From contig OZ037771.1 of NCBI GenBank assembly GCA_964035545.1, positions 744,001 to 808,000 on the forward strand: a stretch of DNA of 64,000 nt, in the 5' to 3' direction. The DNA is from Bugula neritina. Taxonomy: Eukaryota; Bryozoa; Gymnolaemata; Cheilostomatida; Bugulidae. The stretch's first letter is position 1. The number at the start of each line of letters is the position of its first letter. Shown here one piece after another: positions 11,401-24,535 of this stretch. Made by a program: the position numbers and the translations under genes. The notes below the pieces were generated by a model. That model was not told the DNA's origin. It saw nothing but the letters and a program-made list of their open reading frames with translations, and searched no databases.

Positions 11401-12282
11401 CTTATTCTTAACTAAAACAAAAGAAATTATAAGTGTCAAAATGCATTAAGAATCTACAGGAAACTACAAAAGTGAATCTGTTTTTAAAAAAACTGCAAGC
11501 ATTAAAAACTGGCAATGTTGATTCTCTACTAAGTCATTATTAGCCTGCAAAACAGGGGAAATAAAATTATGTATTCATTGTGATAACCACTCAGATTGAA
11601 TGTCTTACACCAGATTCTAACTGCTTGACTAGTTGCTGCTAACCCAAACCTACACTCAGTTGCTGACCATAAGTTGGAGTTATCTTAGCGTACACCCCGT
11701 CCACCTTCATCACCCCGTGAATCTGATATCTGTCGTCTGAACTCAGCTTCAGGAAGTGGCGACTTGTGTCGCACATCACTCTGGGGCAATGAATTAGAAT
11801 AGAATAAAACTACAGCAGCTCACCTCAGTTTGATATATTTCTATTTATAATAAACTACTTCATGTAATAAAAAAGATAGATGGCTAATAAAAAATAGATG
11901 TTAAAGATTCAGGCATGAAATACAAATGTAGTTGATATGATCAAATATTCAATGTGTAAACATACAATTGCCAAGACATGAATCTGCAACGTCTATCATT
12001 ATAATGGTTCAAAAAATTTTAATTTCAAGATCACTAACATTTTGATCATTTTGCAGGTGTGAATATGAGTATAGAATCAATTGACACTGACTTAATTTGA
12101 GTATCTTGGTTGACTGAGGGATCGATGGTGCCTAGAATAACACCTCCAGCCACCAGGCTTACGATATCTTCAGGGGGAAACTTCTCTGACATGACAGTGA
12201 CATCACAGTTAGCGTACGTTTCCTGTATGCACACTGCTGTGCTCAGTCCTACTACCCCTGCTCCAATCACCACCACCTTCAT
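8405..12282 (-). CDS. D-aspartate/D-amino-acid oxidase, copy 2
   Basis: This is a tandem paralog of the 2.6-5.6 kb gene with the same exon sizes apart from 3 nt in exon 1. The exons are 12282-12092, 11780-11654, 11383-11292, 10397-10277, 9874-9678, 9180-9063, 8784-8683 and 8515-8405, giving 352 aa. It has the FAD Rossmann motif VVVIGAGVVGLSTAVCI at the N-terminus, TGIRPHRRG for the substrate arginine region, and an intact family signature HNYGHGGYG...SWGSA. It ends in KKSKL, so the last three residues are the canonical peroxisomal PTS1, as expected for an H2O2-producing oxidase. Exons 1, 4, 5 and 6 are nearly identical to copy 1. Exons 2, 3, 7 and 8 are strongly diverged. The donor of exon 1 is weak (AA|GTCAGT) but is the one that preserves phase. 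Introns 3, 5 and 7 are expanded by minisatellites. Confidence 0.92.
8516..8650 (-). repeat. Decayed ladder of copied 3' splice junctions
   Basis: On the minus strand the real junction of oxidase exon 8 is GGTTACAG|ATAATACACAA. Upstream of it are four to five roughly 30-bp copies of GCTATGGTTACAG plus ATAATACACAACTG-like sequence. Copies further out carry mutations in the AG or exon-like part. The repeat unit thus contains an acceptor plus about 11 bases of coding exon. Confidence 0.75.
9181..9525 (-). repeat. Minisatellite of 18-19 bp starting at oxidase exon 6 acceptor
   Basis: About 19 copies of CTGTAGTGGTAATGTGTAA (minus strand), some shortened to the 12-bp inner unit CTGTAGTGGTAA. The authentic junction is CTGTAG|TGGTAATGAGG, so each unit repeats the acceptor and the first eight exon bases. 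The array abuts the exon with no spacer. Confidence 0.8.
10400..11290. repeat. 22-bp minisatellite, about 40 copies
   Basis: The unit is ACTACTATACARTATGACATGC on the plus strand. It lies in oxidase copy-2 intron 3 and nearly fills it, between exon 4 (starts 10397) and exon 3 (ends 11292). Variant units (CAACATGACATGTATT, GACAAGC) recur in the same order several times, indicating higher-order duplication of multi-unit blocks. Confidence 0.9.
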
Positions 12283-13733
12283 TTTTACTAGCAGACTATA
12301 AAATCATTATTGTATTTTCAATCAACATTGTTCATGTAAACAGCAAACAACCAAAACAAATCAAATCAAAAACCATTGAGAATAATTTACTTTTTCAATA
12401 CTGATTTGGAGCGCAAGTTTTAGTTGGAAACAATTTGGATTTGAAATTTATGTATTTAATAATTCAACTTCATTTATTCAAATGAATTTGTTGCAATAAA
12501 TGTAATTGAAAACCACTGTACCTCTCAAGTTAACCCCAAATAACTTAATGAGTTAATGTTATCACCTCACTCTTCAAGTTTAGGTAATACTAATACTAAT
12601 ACTAATAGGTAATAGTATTAATATTACCATTAGTATTACTATTAGACTTAGTATTAGTATAACTATACCAATCACTAATCACTAATCAGTAATTGAGTAA
12701 TTGAAACTCAAACTAAAGGTGTAAATAAGTTTAAATGACCGAAGAGGTTGAATAATCATAATGTATGTGAAGACTCACAGAAAGTTTTTCCACTTTTTAG
12801 CTGTAGTTACACTTTATAACCTTTAGCAGTTTCAATCAAGATGATTCCAACAAGTGATCGATAAAATCACTATCAATTCAGGAGTGTTGCAGACTATGCA
12901 AGCCTGCAACAAGCGTGATATATTGCCCTTTAACCCTTTGTTTGCAGTAAAAACCTCTAGTTACACGCCCCTTTAAAGTTTTGCAAGAAAAGGCAACTCC
13001 GAATTAAATACACCTGCCTTATTGACGAAATACAAAGTAAAACAACTCCACAACACATATTTACTCGCCACGGATAAAGTGTGACTCGGAACATCTCTCA
13101 CTGTTGTATGGAAAGCAATACCCTAATTACAACAATAAGGACAGCACGTGGGCCGACTATAGTAATAGGGCCACTAATTAGACTATAACAATACAGTAGG
13201 TGATGGAATCACTATAATATTATACTTTTATTAGTAGACAAGCTGATGTGTTCCACAACACAAGCTCTTAATCTGCTAACAAAGCTATAACTTTATTATA
13301 AATGAGCAAAGTTATAAGACTTCAAAGACAGGACATCAATAAAACATGATCTAATCATAAAGAGTGATTTAAAATTTAACAAATAACTAAACAAAGTTGT
13401 ATCAAAATATTATTAAAAAAGTTGAATTTTCAACAGTAAAAAATATAGCTGATTAAACGTTTGGTTAAAGCGGTAGGTATAATCATAGTAGAATTACCTA
13501 TCATAAGTTATCACAAGTTAAGTAACAAACTTAACAAATAATGGCAGCAATTATTCTATAAAAGAACAAAACTACAGTCTAGTCTAACAACGGCGGATTA
13601 CATGAATCAGGAAAATATAATTCTAGTTAATAATTAGCGTAGAAACGACAGTAGCGATGTGAATGATTGGCGACAATCTGCTTATGAATGAAGAAATCAA
13701 GAACTCCTATTTTCTTATTGTGAATTGTTGTGT
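12283..13733. other. Intergenic, no gene seen
   Basis: The AT-rich spacer between the oxidase pair and the methyltransferase cluster. It contains a short inverted tract of ATACTAAT-like words at 12585-12670. No splice-linked open frames were found. It must hold the promoter of oxidase copy 2 and the 3' end of PEMT copy 1, but I see no clear motif for either. Confidence 0.5.
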
Positions 13734-16307
13734 TTATTTCACTTTTTTAGAGCTGTTGGCTTTGCTTGCCGCCCTCTCTGCGTATATCATTTCTGTGAAC
13801 CTCCTAAAACACAGGTATATATACTAACACAGGTATATATACTAATACAGGTATATAATAACACAGGTATATACTAACACAGGTATATATACTAACACAG
13901 GTATATACTAACACAGGTGTATATACTAACACAGGTGTATACTAACACAGGTATATATACTAACACAGGTAATGTATATACTAACACAGGTGTATATACT
14001 AACACAGGTGTATATACTAACACAGGTGTATATACTAACACAGGTATATATACTAACACAGGTATATATACTAACACAGGTATATATACTAACACAGGTA
14101 TATAGTAATACAGGTATATATACTAACACAGGTATATATACTAACACAGATGTATATACTAATACAGGTATATATACTAACACAGGTATATACTAACACA
14201 GATGTATTTACTAATACAGGTAATGTATATACTAACACAGGTATATATACTAACACAGGTAATGTATATACTAACACAGGTATATACTAACACAGGTATA
14301 TACTAACACAGGTATATATACTAACACAGGTATATATACTAACACAGGTATATATACTAACACAGGTATACAATGTAGACAAGACAACAACACTAAGACG
14401 TACCCTTCTAGGCCTTCATTCACTACGTACACCAGGAGCAGGACACAGAATAGTAGAGCACCAACAATAGACCTATTCCTGTAACAATAATTACATGACC
14501 AATACACTAAGGCCATATATGGAGATCAGACTTTAAAGCTATATAGTAACAGTATTCATATAACTGTAGAAATGACATTTATTAACTAAAACTGATGTAG
14601 AATAGCTTTGCTCAGCTTTGTTATCTGCATTTCACTGTTGAGCTAGCAGACATGTGAAGAACACAGGCTAAGAAGTAGAAACACACCCTAGAATATAAGC
14701 GATGTAGTTTATTTTGGAGCCAGTGTACATCGGATGGTCACAAACATCAAATGGAAATCCTGTCAGCTTTTCTGAGAAGAGAATTCCAAAATGATCTCCT
14801 ACAAAGATAAGGCTGTATTAAACCTGTGAGTGAGAAGACATCAGTGTGAAAGAGAAAGGATTATCAAGTGAATACAAGTAATTAAATCACTACAATCCAA
14901 TGTGAAGTGACAGAGTAATACGAGACTAGTGAGAGTTGCCTCACCAATAGCAAAACTACATGTAAAGGTGGATGCATGCTAGCAACAAGTTGAAATGCCA
15001 TAGCGACTTTCATGCTGGGTTTAATTGGAAGTTGGCGGAGCCTTTCCAAACATTAAAAAATTATATGGAGTAAAATTAGTTGGTGGAGTGTAGTTATAGT
15101 AATAGTGTGTGGCATGGTAACAGTAGAGTATGATAGTGTGGCGTGGTAACAGTAGTGTATGATAGTGTGGCGTGGTAACAGTAGCATATGATAGTGTGGC
15201 GTGGTAACACCGACCGTGCCAGAGGCCGATCCACCCAAGCCGGTAGCTGCTACTCAACACAAGGGTAGTTCCTATCAGCCATAGCCCAGTTTCCAGGTAC
15301 TCCAAGTACTCATTGAAGGGGGTCTCTATCCGCGGGTGGGCTGTCACTATTTTAGTAAAACTAAAATATATGAAAATAAGCAGAACGCTAGCAACTAGTT
15401 CAGATATGCTGAGTATTGGCATGGAATATTCTGGAACATTTGCTGTCTGTTTCTAGCATGGAGATGAGAGGGTGTAGGCATCAGCTTGTAGTATCAAATA
15501 TGTACAGATAGGAAATTAATATATCATGAACATAGTATACATGAGTCATCAGGGAGAGTCAAGTCATCTGGGAGAGTTAAGTCATCTGGGAGAGTCATGT
15601 CATCTGGGAGAGTCAAGTCAGCAGGGAGAGTCAAGTCAGTAGGGAGTCAAGTCAGTAGAGAGTCAAGTCAGTAGAGAGTCAAGTCAGTAGAGAGTCAAGT
15701 CAGTAGAGAGTCAAGTCAGTAGAGAGTCAAGTCAGCAGAGAGTCAAGTCAGTAGGGAGAGAGACTTACCAGATGAACCTAAAGATGGTGATGAAGAGAAA
15801 CTGGGGGATACTCAGGGCTACACAAGCCAACTCGGGAGATCCAAACAACTTTGTCAGAAATCTTGTCCGGTGCTCCGTCCGCAAAATCTAAAGCAAACCA
15901 AAATAATTATAGCTTTTTTAGTAACACTAGAGTGCTACTGGAGTGATACTAGAGTGCTACTGGAGTGCTACTGGAGTGATACTAGAGTGCTACTGGAGTG
16001 CTACTGGAGTGGTAGTAGAGTGCTACTGGAGTGATACTGGAGTGATAGTAGAGTGCTACTGGAGTGATACTGGAGTGATACTAGAGTGATACCGGAGTCT
16101 AGTAGTGATACTGGAGTGATACTAGAGTGATAGTAGAGTGATACTGGAGTGATACTAGAGTAAAACTACACTTACAACATTGAAGAAGACTGGGGCCCAT
16201 ACTAAAACAAGGAAAATGTGTATGTTGGTGTCGTATATGTTCACATATGTGTACAATTCTTCAAATGATGTGGGATAACTCCAATTGCTAGCATTCACCT
16301 CTGCCAT
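13734..16307 (-). CDS. PEMT: Phosphatidylethanolamine N-methyltransferase, copy 1
   Basis: An ER membrane enzyme that converts phosphatidylethanolamine to phosphatidylcholine using S-adenosylmethionine. The six exons are 16307-16176, 15887-15769, 15360-15215, 14798-14687, 14478-14404 and 13803-13734, giving 217 aa in continuous phase (human PEMT is about 199 aa). Family landmarks are FFNV-ILRTEHRTRF after the first hydrophobic segment, LFGSPELAC, ETPFNEYLEYLETGLWL, GDHFGILFSEKLTGFPF, DHPMYTGS and RFTEMIY. The protein is hydrophobic with roughly four TM segments. The C-terminus is KKVK, a KKxx ER-retrieval signal. It is the most diverged of the three tandem copies. An alternative upstream in-frame ATG gives 13 more residues; the start used matches the copy-2 and copy-3 exon. 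The two-residue acidic motif before PFT in human PEMT reads EG here. Confidence 0.9.
13806..14370 (-). repeat. 16-18-bp minisatellite beginning at PEMT1 exon 6 acceptor
   Basis: Units of TATATACCTGTGTTAG on the minus strand, more than 30 copies. The true acceptor, TATATACCTGTGTTTTAG|GAGG, is a unit with two extra T, so every unit ends in a usable-looking TTAG. The array fills almost all of the last intron, up to 34 bp from the exon 5 donor. Confidence 0.85.
15095..15213 (-). repeat. Short minisatellite after PEMT1 exon 3 donor
   Basis: About three to four copies of a 30-bp unit containing GTTACCACGCCACACTATC (minus strand), starting about seven bases inside the intron from CACG|GTCGGT. Confidence 0.7.
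15545..15762 (-). repeat. Minisatellite after PEMT1 exon 2 donor
   Basis: Units of CTACTGACTTGACTCTCT and the related CCAGATGACTTGACTCTC on the minus strand. They start in the intron just after CTG|GTAAGTCTCTCTCC, and the donor-flanking CTCTCTCCCTACTGACTTGA belongs to the repeat. Confidence 0.75.
15920..16165 (-). repeat. Minisatellite after PEMT1 exon 1 donor
   Basis: Units of 11-12 bp alternate as GTATCACTCCA and GTAGCACTCTA on the minus strand, about 21 in total. The array begins about 12 bases after GTT|GTAAGTGTAG. Confidence 0.75.
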
Positions 16308-16484
16308 TTTATATACTGTATCTAAAGCAGAAAAAAGTGACTGCAAGCAAGTCTTCGAGTAAATATAGATACATCTTAATTGAAATATACAAATACAGTT
16401 AATTTCACAGCATTTGAGTACTCTCTAATGTGTTGTGTTTTACTGTTAGGTTTCAAGTGTTACACAATTTCCTTCAGGAGAGTA

Positions 16485-16808
16485 TAACTAATAGGTAGTA
16501 CAGCTAGGAGAGTATAACTAATAGGTAGTACAACTAGGAGAGTACAACTAATAGGTAGTACAACTAGGAGAGTATAGCTAATAGGTAGTACAACTAGGAG
16601 AGTATAACTAATAGGTAGTACAACTAGGAGAGTATAACTAATAGGTAGTACAACTAGGAGAGTATAACTAATAGGTAGTACAACTAGGAGAGTATAACTA
16701 ATAGGTAGTACAACTAGGAGAGTATAACTAATAGGTAGTACAACTAGGAGAGTATAACTAATAGGTAGTACAACTAGGAGAGTATAACTAATAGGTAGTA
16801 CAACTAGG
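16485..16808. repeat. 30-bp minisatellite, about 11 copies
   Basis: A nearly perfect array of the unit TAGGAGAGTATAACTAATAGGTAGTACAAC (first 20 bases TAGGAGAGTATAACTAATAG). It lies about 180 bp upstream of the PEMT1 start. A TTAG acceptor-like site at 16321-16330 suggests this may be intron between a noncoding first exon and the coding exon. Confidence 0.9.
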
Positions 16809-18483
16809 AAAAAAGGCCAAAAATATTGATTTTCGAAGCAGCTTTAGTTTATCTTATTAGAAATAAAGAACTGAAACAGGATTTGAGAATCTTTTAGACA
16901 AATTTCAGAGTGATGATTATTTTGAAATTTAAGCTAGGTTTTACATTAGGCATTCTAGTTTTTCAGACTTCAAAAGTAAATCAAAAATATAGCCACACAA
17001 GTTTATGCTTTTTTATGATTGAATGTTATTAAAACACATGATAGATACAAATAGTAGGTTGGTAACTTATAAATATATCTACAGAAGGCCACAAAACCTC
17101 CAATTAAAAAGTTAGCAAGTAATGGCTATAAAGTTCAAAGTTCACTCCCTTACACCGTGTGTTGGTTAAATGACCTGAAATGTACATGCTCACAACCACA
17201 TAGAATGCTGTTATCTTGATGTTACGCTTATCAGACAGTGGCTTGTTGTTGGGTGAAGCCAGCATTGCACATTTTGGGAGAATGATTTTTGATGTGGAAA
17301 ATAACAATTATTATCAGCTGCAAACCCCCTGATTAGTTCAAAGGTCAACGGCTCTAGGAAGAGAGTAGTTGTAGTGATAGTAGCTGGAGCTTTTCAGTCA
17401 CTATGTAAACAACGAGGGTGTGCATGTAAAATAAGCTACTTCATCAACAGTGAAGTGTGATAGTGAATTATATAGAAAGTGAAGTACCTATGTTACACTA
17501 CAGAATGTAGTGAATTACAAAACCTATATGTAATTTATTTTATATATTATTTCATTACTAAAGAGACACAAACTAGTAGAGCTTGAAACACCGGACTGCA
17601 GATGTGGTCAATAGTCCACAAAAGATGACCATTGTTTGTGTAACACAATGCAAACAACAATGTGTACCCTTGTACCGGTAAGAATACAATATTTAGTTGT
17701 TGCCCTGTAGGTCAACTGATACTCTATAGTCTATGCATGAGTAGGCAGTATGGGCTACACAGTATGGTGTACAAAACCTTTGGCCACATGTTTAGCTCTT
17801 AAAAAAAGAATTAATTAAAAACTGAATAACCAGTATGCATCTTTGAGATTGACCACAGATGTGCATGGTGTGAATTTGTCCCTAATGAAAAGAGAACAAC
17901 TCCTAGGAGACAGGCAATATTACTTGTTTATGCTGTCCAGCAGCAATAACTTGAAAATTACCATGATTTGACATAATTCAAAAACACAAATGTATGTTTT
18001 TTTAATTTTGAAGTCTATTGTGAAAAATAGCTGTCACTTTTGACAAATTTTATACTCAACAGAAGCTAAAACTAAAAAAGGTTTAAAATAACAAATAGTA
18101 GTTTTATTGTTTCAGCTTCTTGTATGAGTTTTAGATCTGATGCATAGGAAACAAACTTTTACCAACCATTAGAAACTATTGGAAGATTACATTATCTTAC
18201 TACTTATACACCTGTTCAACCAGAAAATCCACCAACACCAATTTTCTGGTTATCTACTTGATATTGTTTAAAAGGCACTAGGCAGTAATTTGAAAATGTG
18301 TGACTTAAAGGATTGCTCTATCTTGTCTAATAAATGGCCATTTAGGTCAAACACACATAATATTGTGTTTTTCTAAGCATGCATTGACAAAAAGCATTTG
18401 ACCAAAGGTAGAAAAAGTTAGTTGAAGTTGAGGGTGTAGATTGGTAACAGCCAAAACGCCGATTTTGAAATGAGCTGGGAACT

Positions 18484-18522
18484 GTGACGTAACAGCGCCA
18501 GCATTCCTGCTGGTCACGTGAC
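18484..18522. promoter_or_regulatory. CRE-like site and E-box palindrome
   Basis: GTGACGTAA lies close to GTCACGTGAC, a perfect CACGTG-centred palindrome of the USF/Myc/TFE type. It is about 2.2 kb upstream of PEMT copy 1. Whether it acts as a promoter element is inference. Confidence 0.3.
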
Positions 18523-21438
18523 TATACAAATGAATAACTATTATAGAAATATGACTGTGAGATGTAATCTTTCAGCTCGTAATTTGTATATTTATAGAAG
18601 TGCAAATGTGAATTCTCTTAATCTATAGTTTTTTGACATTTTAAATAACATGTATGTAATAACATTAGGCTATATTTTGCTTGTAACCATTAGAAAAAAG
18701 CATTGCAAAAGCATGCATTCTTTAGGATGAATGCCTGCGATCGATCTAAACTAGGTCAGATTGTGCAATATTACGGGCGCACCAAAGTTGACCTACATAG
18801 CGCACTGTAACTGCTTGAGCGTTATTGGTTGATATTGTGCTCAGCAACCTTGAATACTAGCGTTATAGTTAGCACGTGCAGCATAGTTACTGGCGTTCAC
18901 ACGTCACGTATTAGGCTATTCTTTTTCATGGCTGAAAATTTTACCTCCCTCAAAATTGGAATTTTGAAAAGCTGTTTTCTAGGCACATATCCCTTTGCAA
19001 AGTCACAATTGTTTGCATACACATTAAATTATAGTTCATAATTATAATGTGATTGTAATAAACTAAGATTGAGCAATCCTTTAAAAATTTAGTAGTTATT
19101 CTAAGTTTTAGAATAAACTGACTTTTACACTGAATATTACAAGGATATGCATTTAACAATACATGAACATGCATTGAGTAAATAACAAAAAATGCCTTAC
19201 TTTTCAGTTTAATATCAAGTATTTTAATTATTAGTGCTTCTCACAGTCATACTTACAGATTAACTTATACTGTTGTCTGCTTAGACTTATAAATATATAA
19301 AACATAAGGCTAGTAGTTAAATACTCATAATGATTAATTATTATTACTCTTTCAAACACTCTAAAACTTGAAGTAGAGAGATTGTTGGTAAACCCAATCA
19401 CTAAAACTAAAAGTGAATGAGTTTAAGTTAGTATTAGTAATACTGCTGCTAGTAGTGATTATAACTTATAGTTATACTTATAGACACAAAATCAAAGCCA
19501 AAAGAGAATATAAGGACTAATGGTATAAGACTTACTCTAAGTAATATGTCAAACTCAATATGAATGTTATAGTCTATAAAAGTAGAAGTATAACTATGAG
19601 TATCAGTTTTTACAAACTTACTTTTAGACTTTCACTTTAGTACAGATTCAGATAATAAATATTATACTTAGCCTATATTTATTATTAAGTTTAATATACT
19701 TATAGTATTAGTTACACTTTGACTTACTTGCTGTGGTTATACTATAACTATAAGTATAAGTATTTAATACTAATACTAATAGTAATATTAATAGTAATAG
19801 TAATGATAATACAAATTCAAATTGAAATAGTAATCGTCTTACAGTATGAGTAACACTTGCACTGCTGAGACTAAGAGCATCAATAAATGAATAATTATTG
19901 CAACTGATATAACTTTATGTATTAAATATAATTATAATATACTATAAGTTATACTAGGTGTATATGTATAATTATATTTATTAGATGTGTTGATGCTCAA
20001 TCTTATACTTAGTCTTATACTATAGCAACAGTTTTAAGCTGCAAAGAATAACACATTGACATAGTCATATGTTTGCAACTATACTTATACAATACTGATA
20101 CCCATACTTGTACTAATAACTATTTATATTACTAAATCTAATACTTAATACTAATAGTAATAGCAATAGTAACACTTATACTAAGACTAAGAGTAAGTCT
20201 AATAGTAGATGTAATACTATGGCTGTGATTGTCATTGTGGTATTCGACTTCTTGCCGGTATTTCAATTTCAATTTCAATGTGAGCTTAAACTTAAACTTA
20301 GATCTTAAAAAAGCATATTGATATCTATCTAGATTCTTAGTTACTTAAAATATAATGTCTATGAATGAGTCAATATTCAACGAAGCAAGGTACACTAGTG
20401 TTACAAATTATCTGTGACTACCAGCTAAACTGTGTATCTGATAACTAGGGTTGATGGCACGTGTCTTTCAAATTAAATCAAATGGTTAACCAATCATAAA
20501 AATATTATTTGTATCCCAAAATACAATTATCATTCTGACTTTTACGGAGTTGTTTTCTCGCTGTGTTTTGAGTGCATTATATAATTTCTAATAAAATATA
20601 TAGAATTTACGCGCTGGAGCACAAGCAATAGTGGTAAAATTACAAAAATAGATTGAAATATAGATGTGGCGGGTACCTACACCCCCACCCCAACATACAA
20701 TGGCAAAGACAGTAGGATGTCTCCTATATCTTTTGTCATAATATTATATATTTATAATTATGTTATGTGAAGCATAATATAGTCTACACTTGGGCCCTAT
20801 GATTTTATACCTATATTCAGTATTAGGGCATGTCAAAGTAAGTACAACTGTTAGCATTTATGCACCTTGCAGCATTTAACTTACCAAGCTGATGCACATT
20901 GCATGTTGTTATTTGTTTGCCCTACCATATTAGCTGTGGGGATTTTCCACTTCTTAAAGACATTTTGTAAGTGAAATATCATATGGTTGCCGGGTACATG
21001 CTCTGTCCAGCAGGCACACATGCAGTGACCTGCCAGTACATGCCATGCCCCGCCAGTTTGTTCTGACAAGAATGTTGGTGACATCCAAGCTATGCATGTA
21101 GAAACATTCCCATATATTCCACATTACATAACTCATGATTAGAGATAAGAAACTTCTGTGTGCATTGATCACTGTGACCAAATGCTATCAACGTCTTATT
21201 CAGCAATTACCATATCTATAAGATTATATGGCTGAATTATATTTTGGTGTATAAAATATTTTGCTAGCAACATGCGTGAGTTAATGGAATAATATATTGA
21301 GCAGCTGGTCTTCGAGTCTTAATTCGTTGCAACCTATAGCAATCATATAAGTGTAATATAGTAAAATAATATATATTTGCAGTATAACATTAGTAATATA
21401 AGCTTTTAGTATAAATTGCTTGCATAATTGCATTGCAG

Positions 21439-21552
<114 letters not shown>

Positions 21553-22079
21553 ACTGCATTATATTAATATATTGTTATTTATATATTATGTTGTCCAACT
21601 GGATTATATTGCAAGACGATTCAACTATAACAATTTGTCTTTGCCTTGATATTAAAGCTAAAAGTATGAAGTTGAAGCTAAGCACTGTATTACCAAATAG
21701 TTACTGTGTACCACACTCTATCAAGTAGAGCTGACGCATCAGCTGAATGAACTGAACATTTAGCAGACAAGGAATTATAGTTGCAGTTGAAAATAGAATA
21801 AGCAATAAAGAGTAAGAAAGTTCTTGTAGCAAATATCACTTAAATTTATTAACAAACTAAACATTCATCGGTGTAAAGGACTAAAAAATTTTACAAAGCT
21901 GATTCAAGCCTTAAACTGAGATCAAAACTTACATTAAAATTACTGATATTAAATTAGATCATTGTGGAGGAATCATTAGCACGATTTAATACATGGCACA
22001 TGATAATCTAAAAGCCTTTTGAAAATGAAATAAAAACATGTCACAGCTGATGTGCTGAAAGCATATACTGCATACGGTG

Positions 22080-22250
22080 TGATGCATTGTAATACATAGC
22101 AACACAGTGTAATACGATGTCATATATTGTAATACATAGCAACACAGTGTAATACGATGTCATACAGTGTAATACATAGCAACACAGTGTAATACGATGT
22201 CATACAGTGTAATACATAGCAACACAGTGTAATACGATGTTATACAGTGT
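22080..22250. repeat. Tandem repeat of about 38 bp x 4 in PEMT2 3' region
   Basis: Units share CACAGTGTAATACGATGTCA and CAGTGTAATACATAGCAA. The array begins about 20 bp after the PEMT2 stop codon at 22272, so it is probably transcribed as 3' UTR. Confidence 0.8.
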
Positions 22251-22271
22251 AGCCAATGTTCCAGACTTCTT

Positions 22272-24418
22272 TTACTTTGATTTCTTCTGCTTTCGAGCAG
22301 CTTCTGCGTAAATCATCTCGGTGAAAGGACTGAAAAGAAAGGCACGTCACATCATCACAACGTGGTTGGATAAGACAGTCTTGTAAATTAATACCCAAAT
22401 ACTAGTAACTGGTCAAAATACTGCAAATGTTCCGCCATTTCTTACTTAAAGTAGAAATACGAACCCCTCAACTAGCTCTGCGCCAAAATAGATGAATCGC
22501 ACCCACAAGGTGAGCAGGAGTCCAACTATACTTCGGGTTCTACAATCAATGTGATAATAAATATACTGAGTTGACTGGAGTCATCCACTCTCTAATATAC
22601 ATGCAGCTGTGACTAACAAGTTTCAGCTGTTAGCGCTGAGATGGTCAAGTAAGCTGCACAATACTGAGATGGCTACTACTTCTAAACACTAGAGTGGCCA
22701 CTAGAAAATAATTACCCAACAGCATGACCGAGGAAGATAATTTCTGCTCCATCATACATCGGGTGATTCATAACACTGAAGGGGAAGCCAGTGACCTTCT
22801 CAGGGAGCAGTATTCCAAAGTGGTCTCCTGGTTACAGGAAATATAAACAGAAAATAGAAGTGAACTGTACAAGTAGAGGTATAATAATACATGCTGATTA
22901 AAGCTTGGGTTAAATTCACAACAGAATATTTATTATTAATCCAAAACATAATCAGGCACGCATTGCATTAGAACACAGTATTTTGTCTCACCATGCCAAG
23001 TACCAAACCAGCCGAGTCTCATGAAAGAGGTAACAACAAGCAGTGCACCAACAGCCACTATACCATACTCCAATATAACTAACACGTCATTAAATGGTGT
23101 CTCCATTTGCTTTTGGACCTCCATAGTTTCTTTTATACTAAAAACAAATATTATATAAAATCCAGAGATAATGACCAAAGGTATTTGCTTATCTCACCAA
23201 ACTGAACTTTGTATGTTGAATGTTCATGCAATGGAATGGTTGCACAGTATCACAATATGATCAGATCGAAAACATTGATGTGCAAGTTGTTATAATGTAA
23301 TCAATGAGCTCTACAAGACATCTGTAAAACTTACTAATAGTTCCGTAGATTTGATGAAATGATTTGTATAAGACTTAGAGAAAAACATGCTAGCTTAGGT
23401 GAACCAAAGGCTTTACTGAATATTCTAGTATTGTATTCCCATCTGCATATCTGTAAAACAAGATGAGAGTTGGACAGGGCCATAGTAAAAATTCAGCTAA
23501 TGAAATTAAATGCTCAAGTATTGACTTGAAAACTGTAGGTTAATAATAGTATTAGTATTTTATAATAGTAGTGTAATATCAAAGGATAAGAGTAACACTT
23601 ATTTATAACTCGTCACAAATAAATGGCCAGAGATCTGGTAGCTTTAATGTCCCCTTTTGACTTTAGTACTCTAATTTAACAAAAGTTAGCAAGAACAAGA
23701 CCCTAACTCAAGCGGCTAGATCTAGTATTTATCATTATGTACTTATACTTACAGTCTACATATTGAAGTTATTTTAAATTATATTTGAATATAATTGTGC
23801 GATATATATTATAACACCAACTCTAAATATAAGATTTACAGCCATGGCCATCAGACAGTGAATGTGATAAGTCTCACCATCATCATCATCTTGATGATAT
23901 GTCAAGTATTATAATTGCAACTAATAACGACATAATGACAATAATAACGTAGAATGTAGATTAAGACTATCATATCCATTGTGATTATTAAATAATGATA
24001 ATGTAGATTATAATCAATAATCATAATAAGTAACTATAAGTATAAGTATAAATTAAAATATAATCAATAATCATCATGAACAATTTTAATCATAAAATCA
24101 TAATGATAATTATGATCAATGGCAACAAGTACAACCATTCTGATTCTTAATCTCAAACTAAAAGTAGAACTCAACATTAATCTAATAGTAATTCTATGAA
24201 TATGACAATCTGAATCACTATCAGTATCAGTATCACTATGAATATGAGTATCAGTATGAGTATCAGTATGAGTTATGACTTACAACATTCCAGAAAAATG
24301 GTGTCCAAAAAGTAAAGAAGACAGCTAGCCAAAATGTTTTGTCTTTCAAATCAAGATAAGCATATAAGTCATCAAATGACTGAGGATAAGACCATGCTGA
24401 TTGTTCGTGAGTCTCCAT
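22272..24418 (-). CDS. PEMT: Phosphatidylethanolamine N-methyltransferase, copy 2
   Basis: The middle of three tandem PEMT genes. The exons are 24418-24284, 23450-23335, 23137-22992, 22827-22716, 22539-22465 and 22329-22272, giving 213 aa. Exons 3, 4 and 5 are exactly the lengths of copy 1 (146, 112 and 75 nt). The landmarks are WSYPQSFDDLYAY, YNTRIFSKAFGSPKLACFSL, METPFNDVLVILEYGIVAVG, RLGWFGTWHG, GDHFGILLPEKVTGFPFSV, NHPMYDGAE and ELVEGPFTEMIYAE. The C-terminus KKSK is a KKxx-type ER retrieval signal. By family knowledge it should bind SAM through the GxG-like segment in exon 3 and the acidic pair before PFT, which is EG rather than EE here. An ERR/SF-1-type half site lies 110 bp upstream of the ATG. 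Confidence 0.93.
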
Positions 24419-24526
24419 GTTGGTTTCACTTAAATTTTAGCTATCACTTGTCAGCGGCCATCAACAATAGTAATGCTTCGCACTCAAGCCCGGGATGACC
24501 GCGATGGGTCACGCCCATCTCTATTA

Positions 24527-24535
24527 TGACCTTGA
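24527..24535 (-). promoter_or_regulatory. Monomeric nuclear-receptor half site upstream of PEMT2
   Basis: TGACCTTGA, the exact complement of TCAAGGTCA, is the extended half site bound by ERR, SF-1 and FTZ-F1 type receptors. It lies in the only GC-rich patch of this area (24.47-24.55 kb), about 110 bp before the PEMT2 ATG, with GGGTCACGCCC next to it. The role is inferred. Confidence 0.35.
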
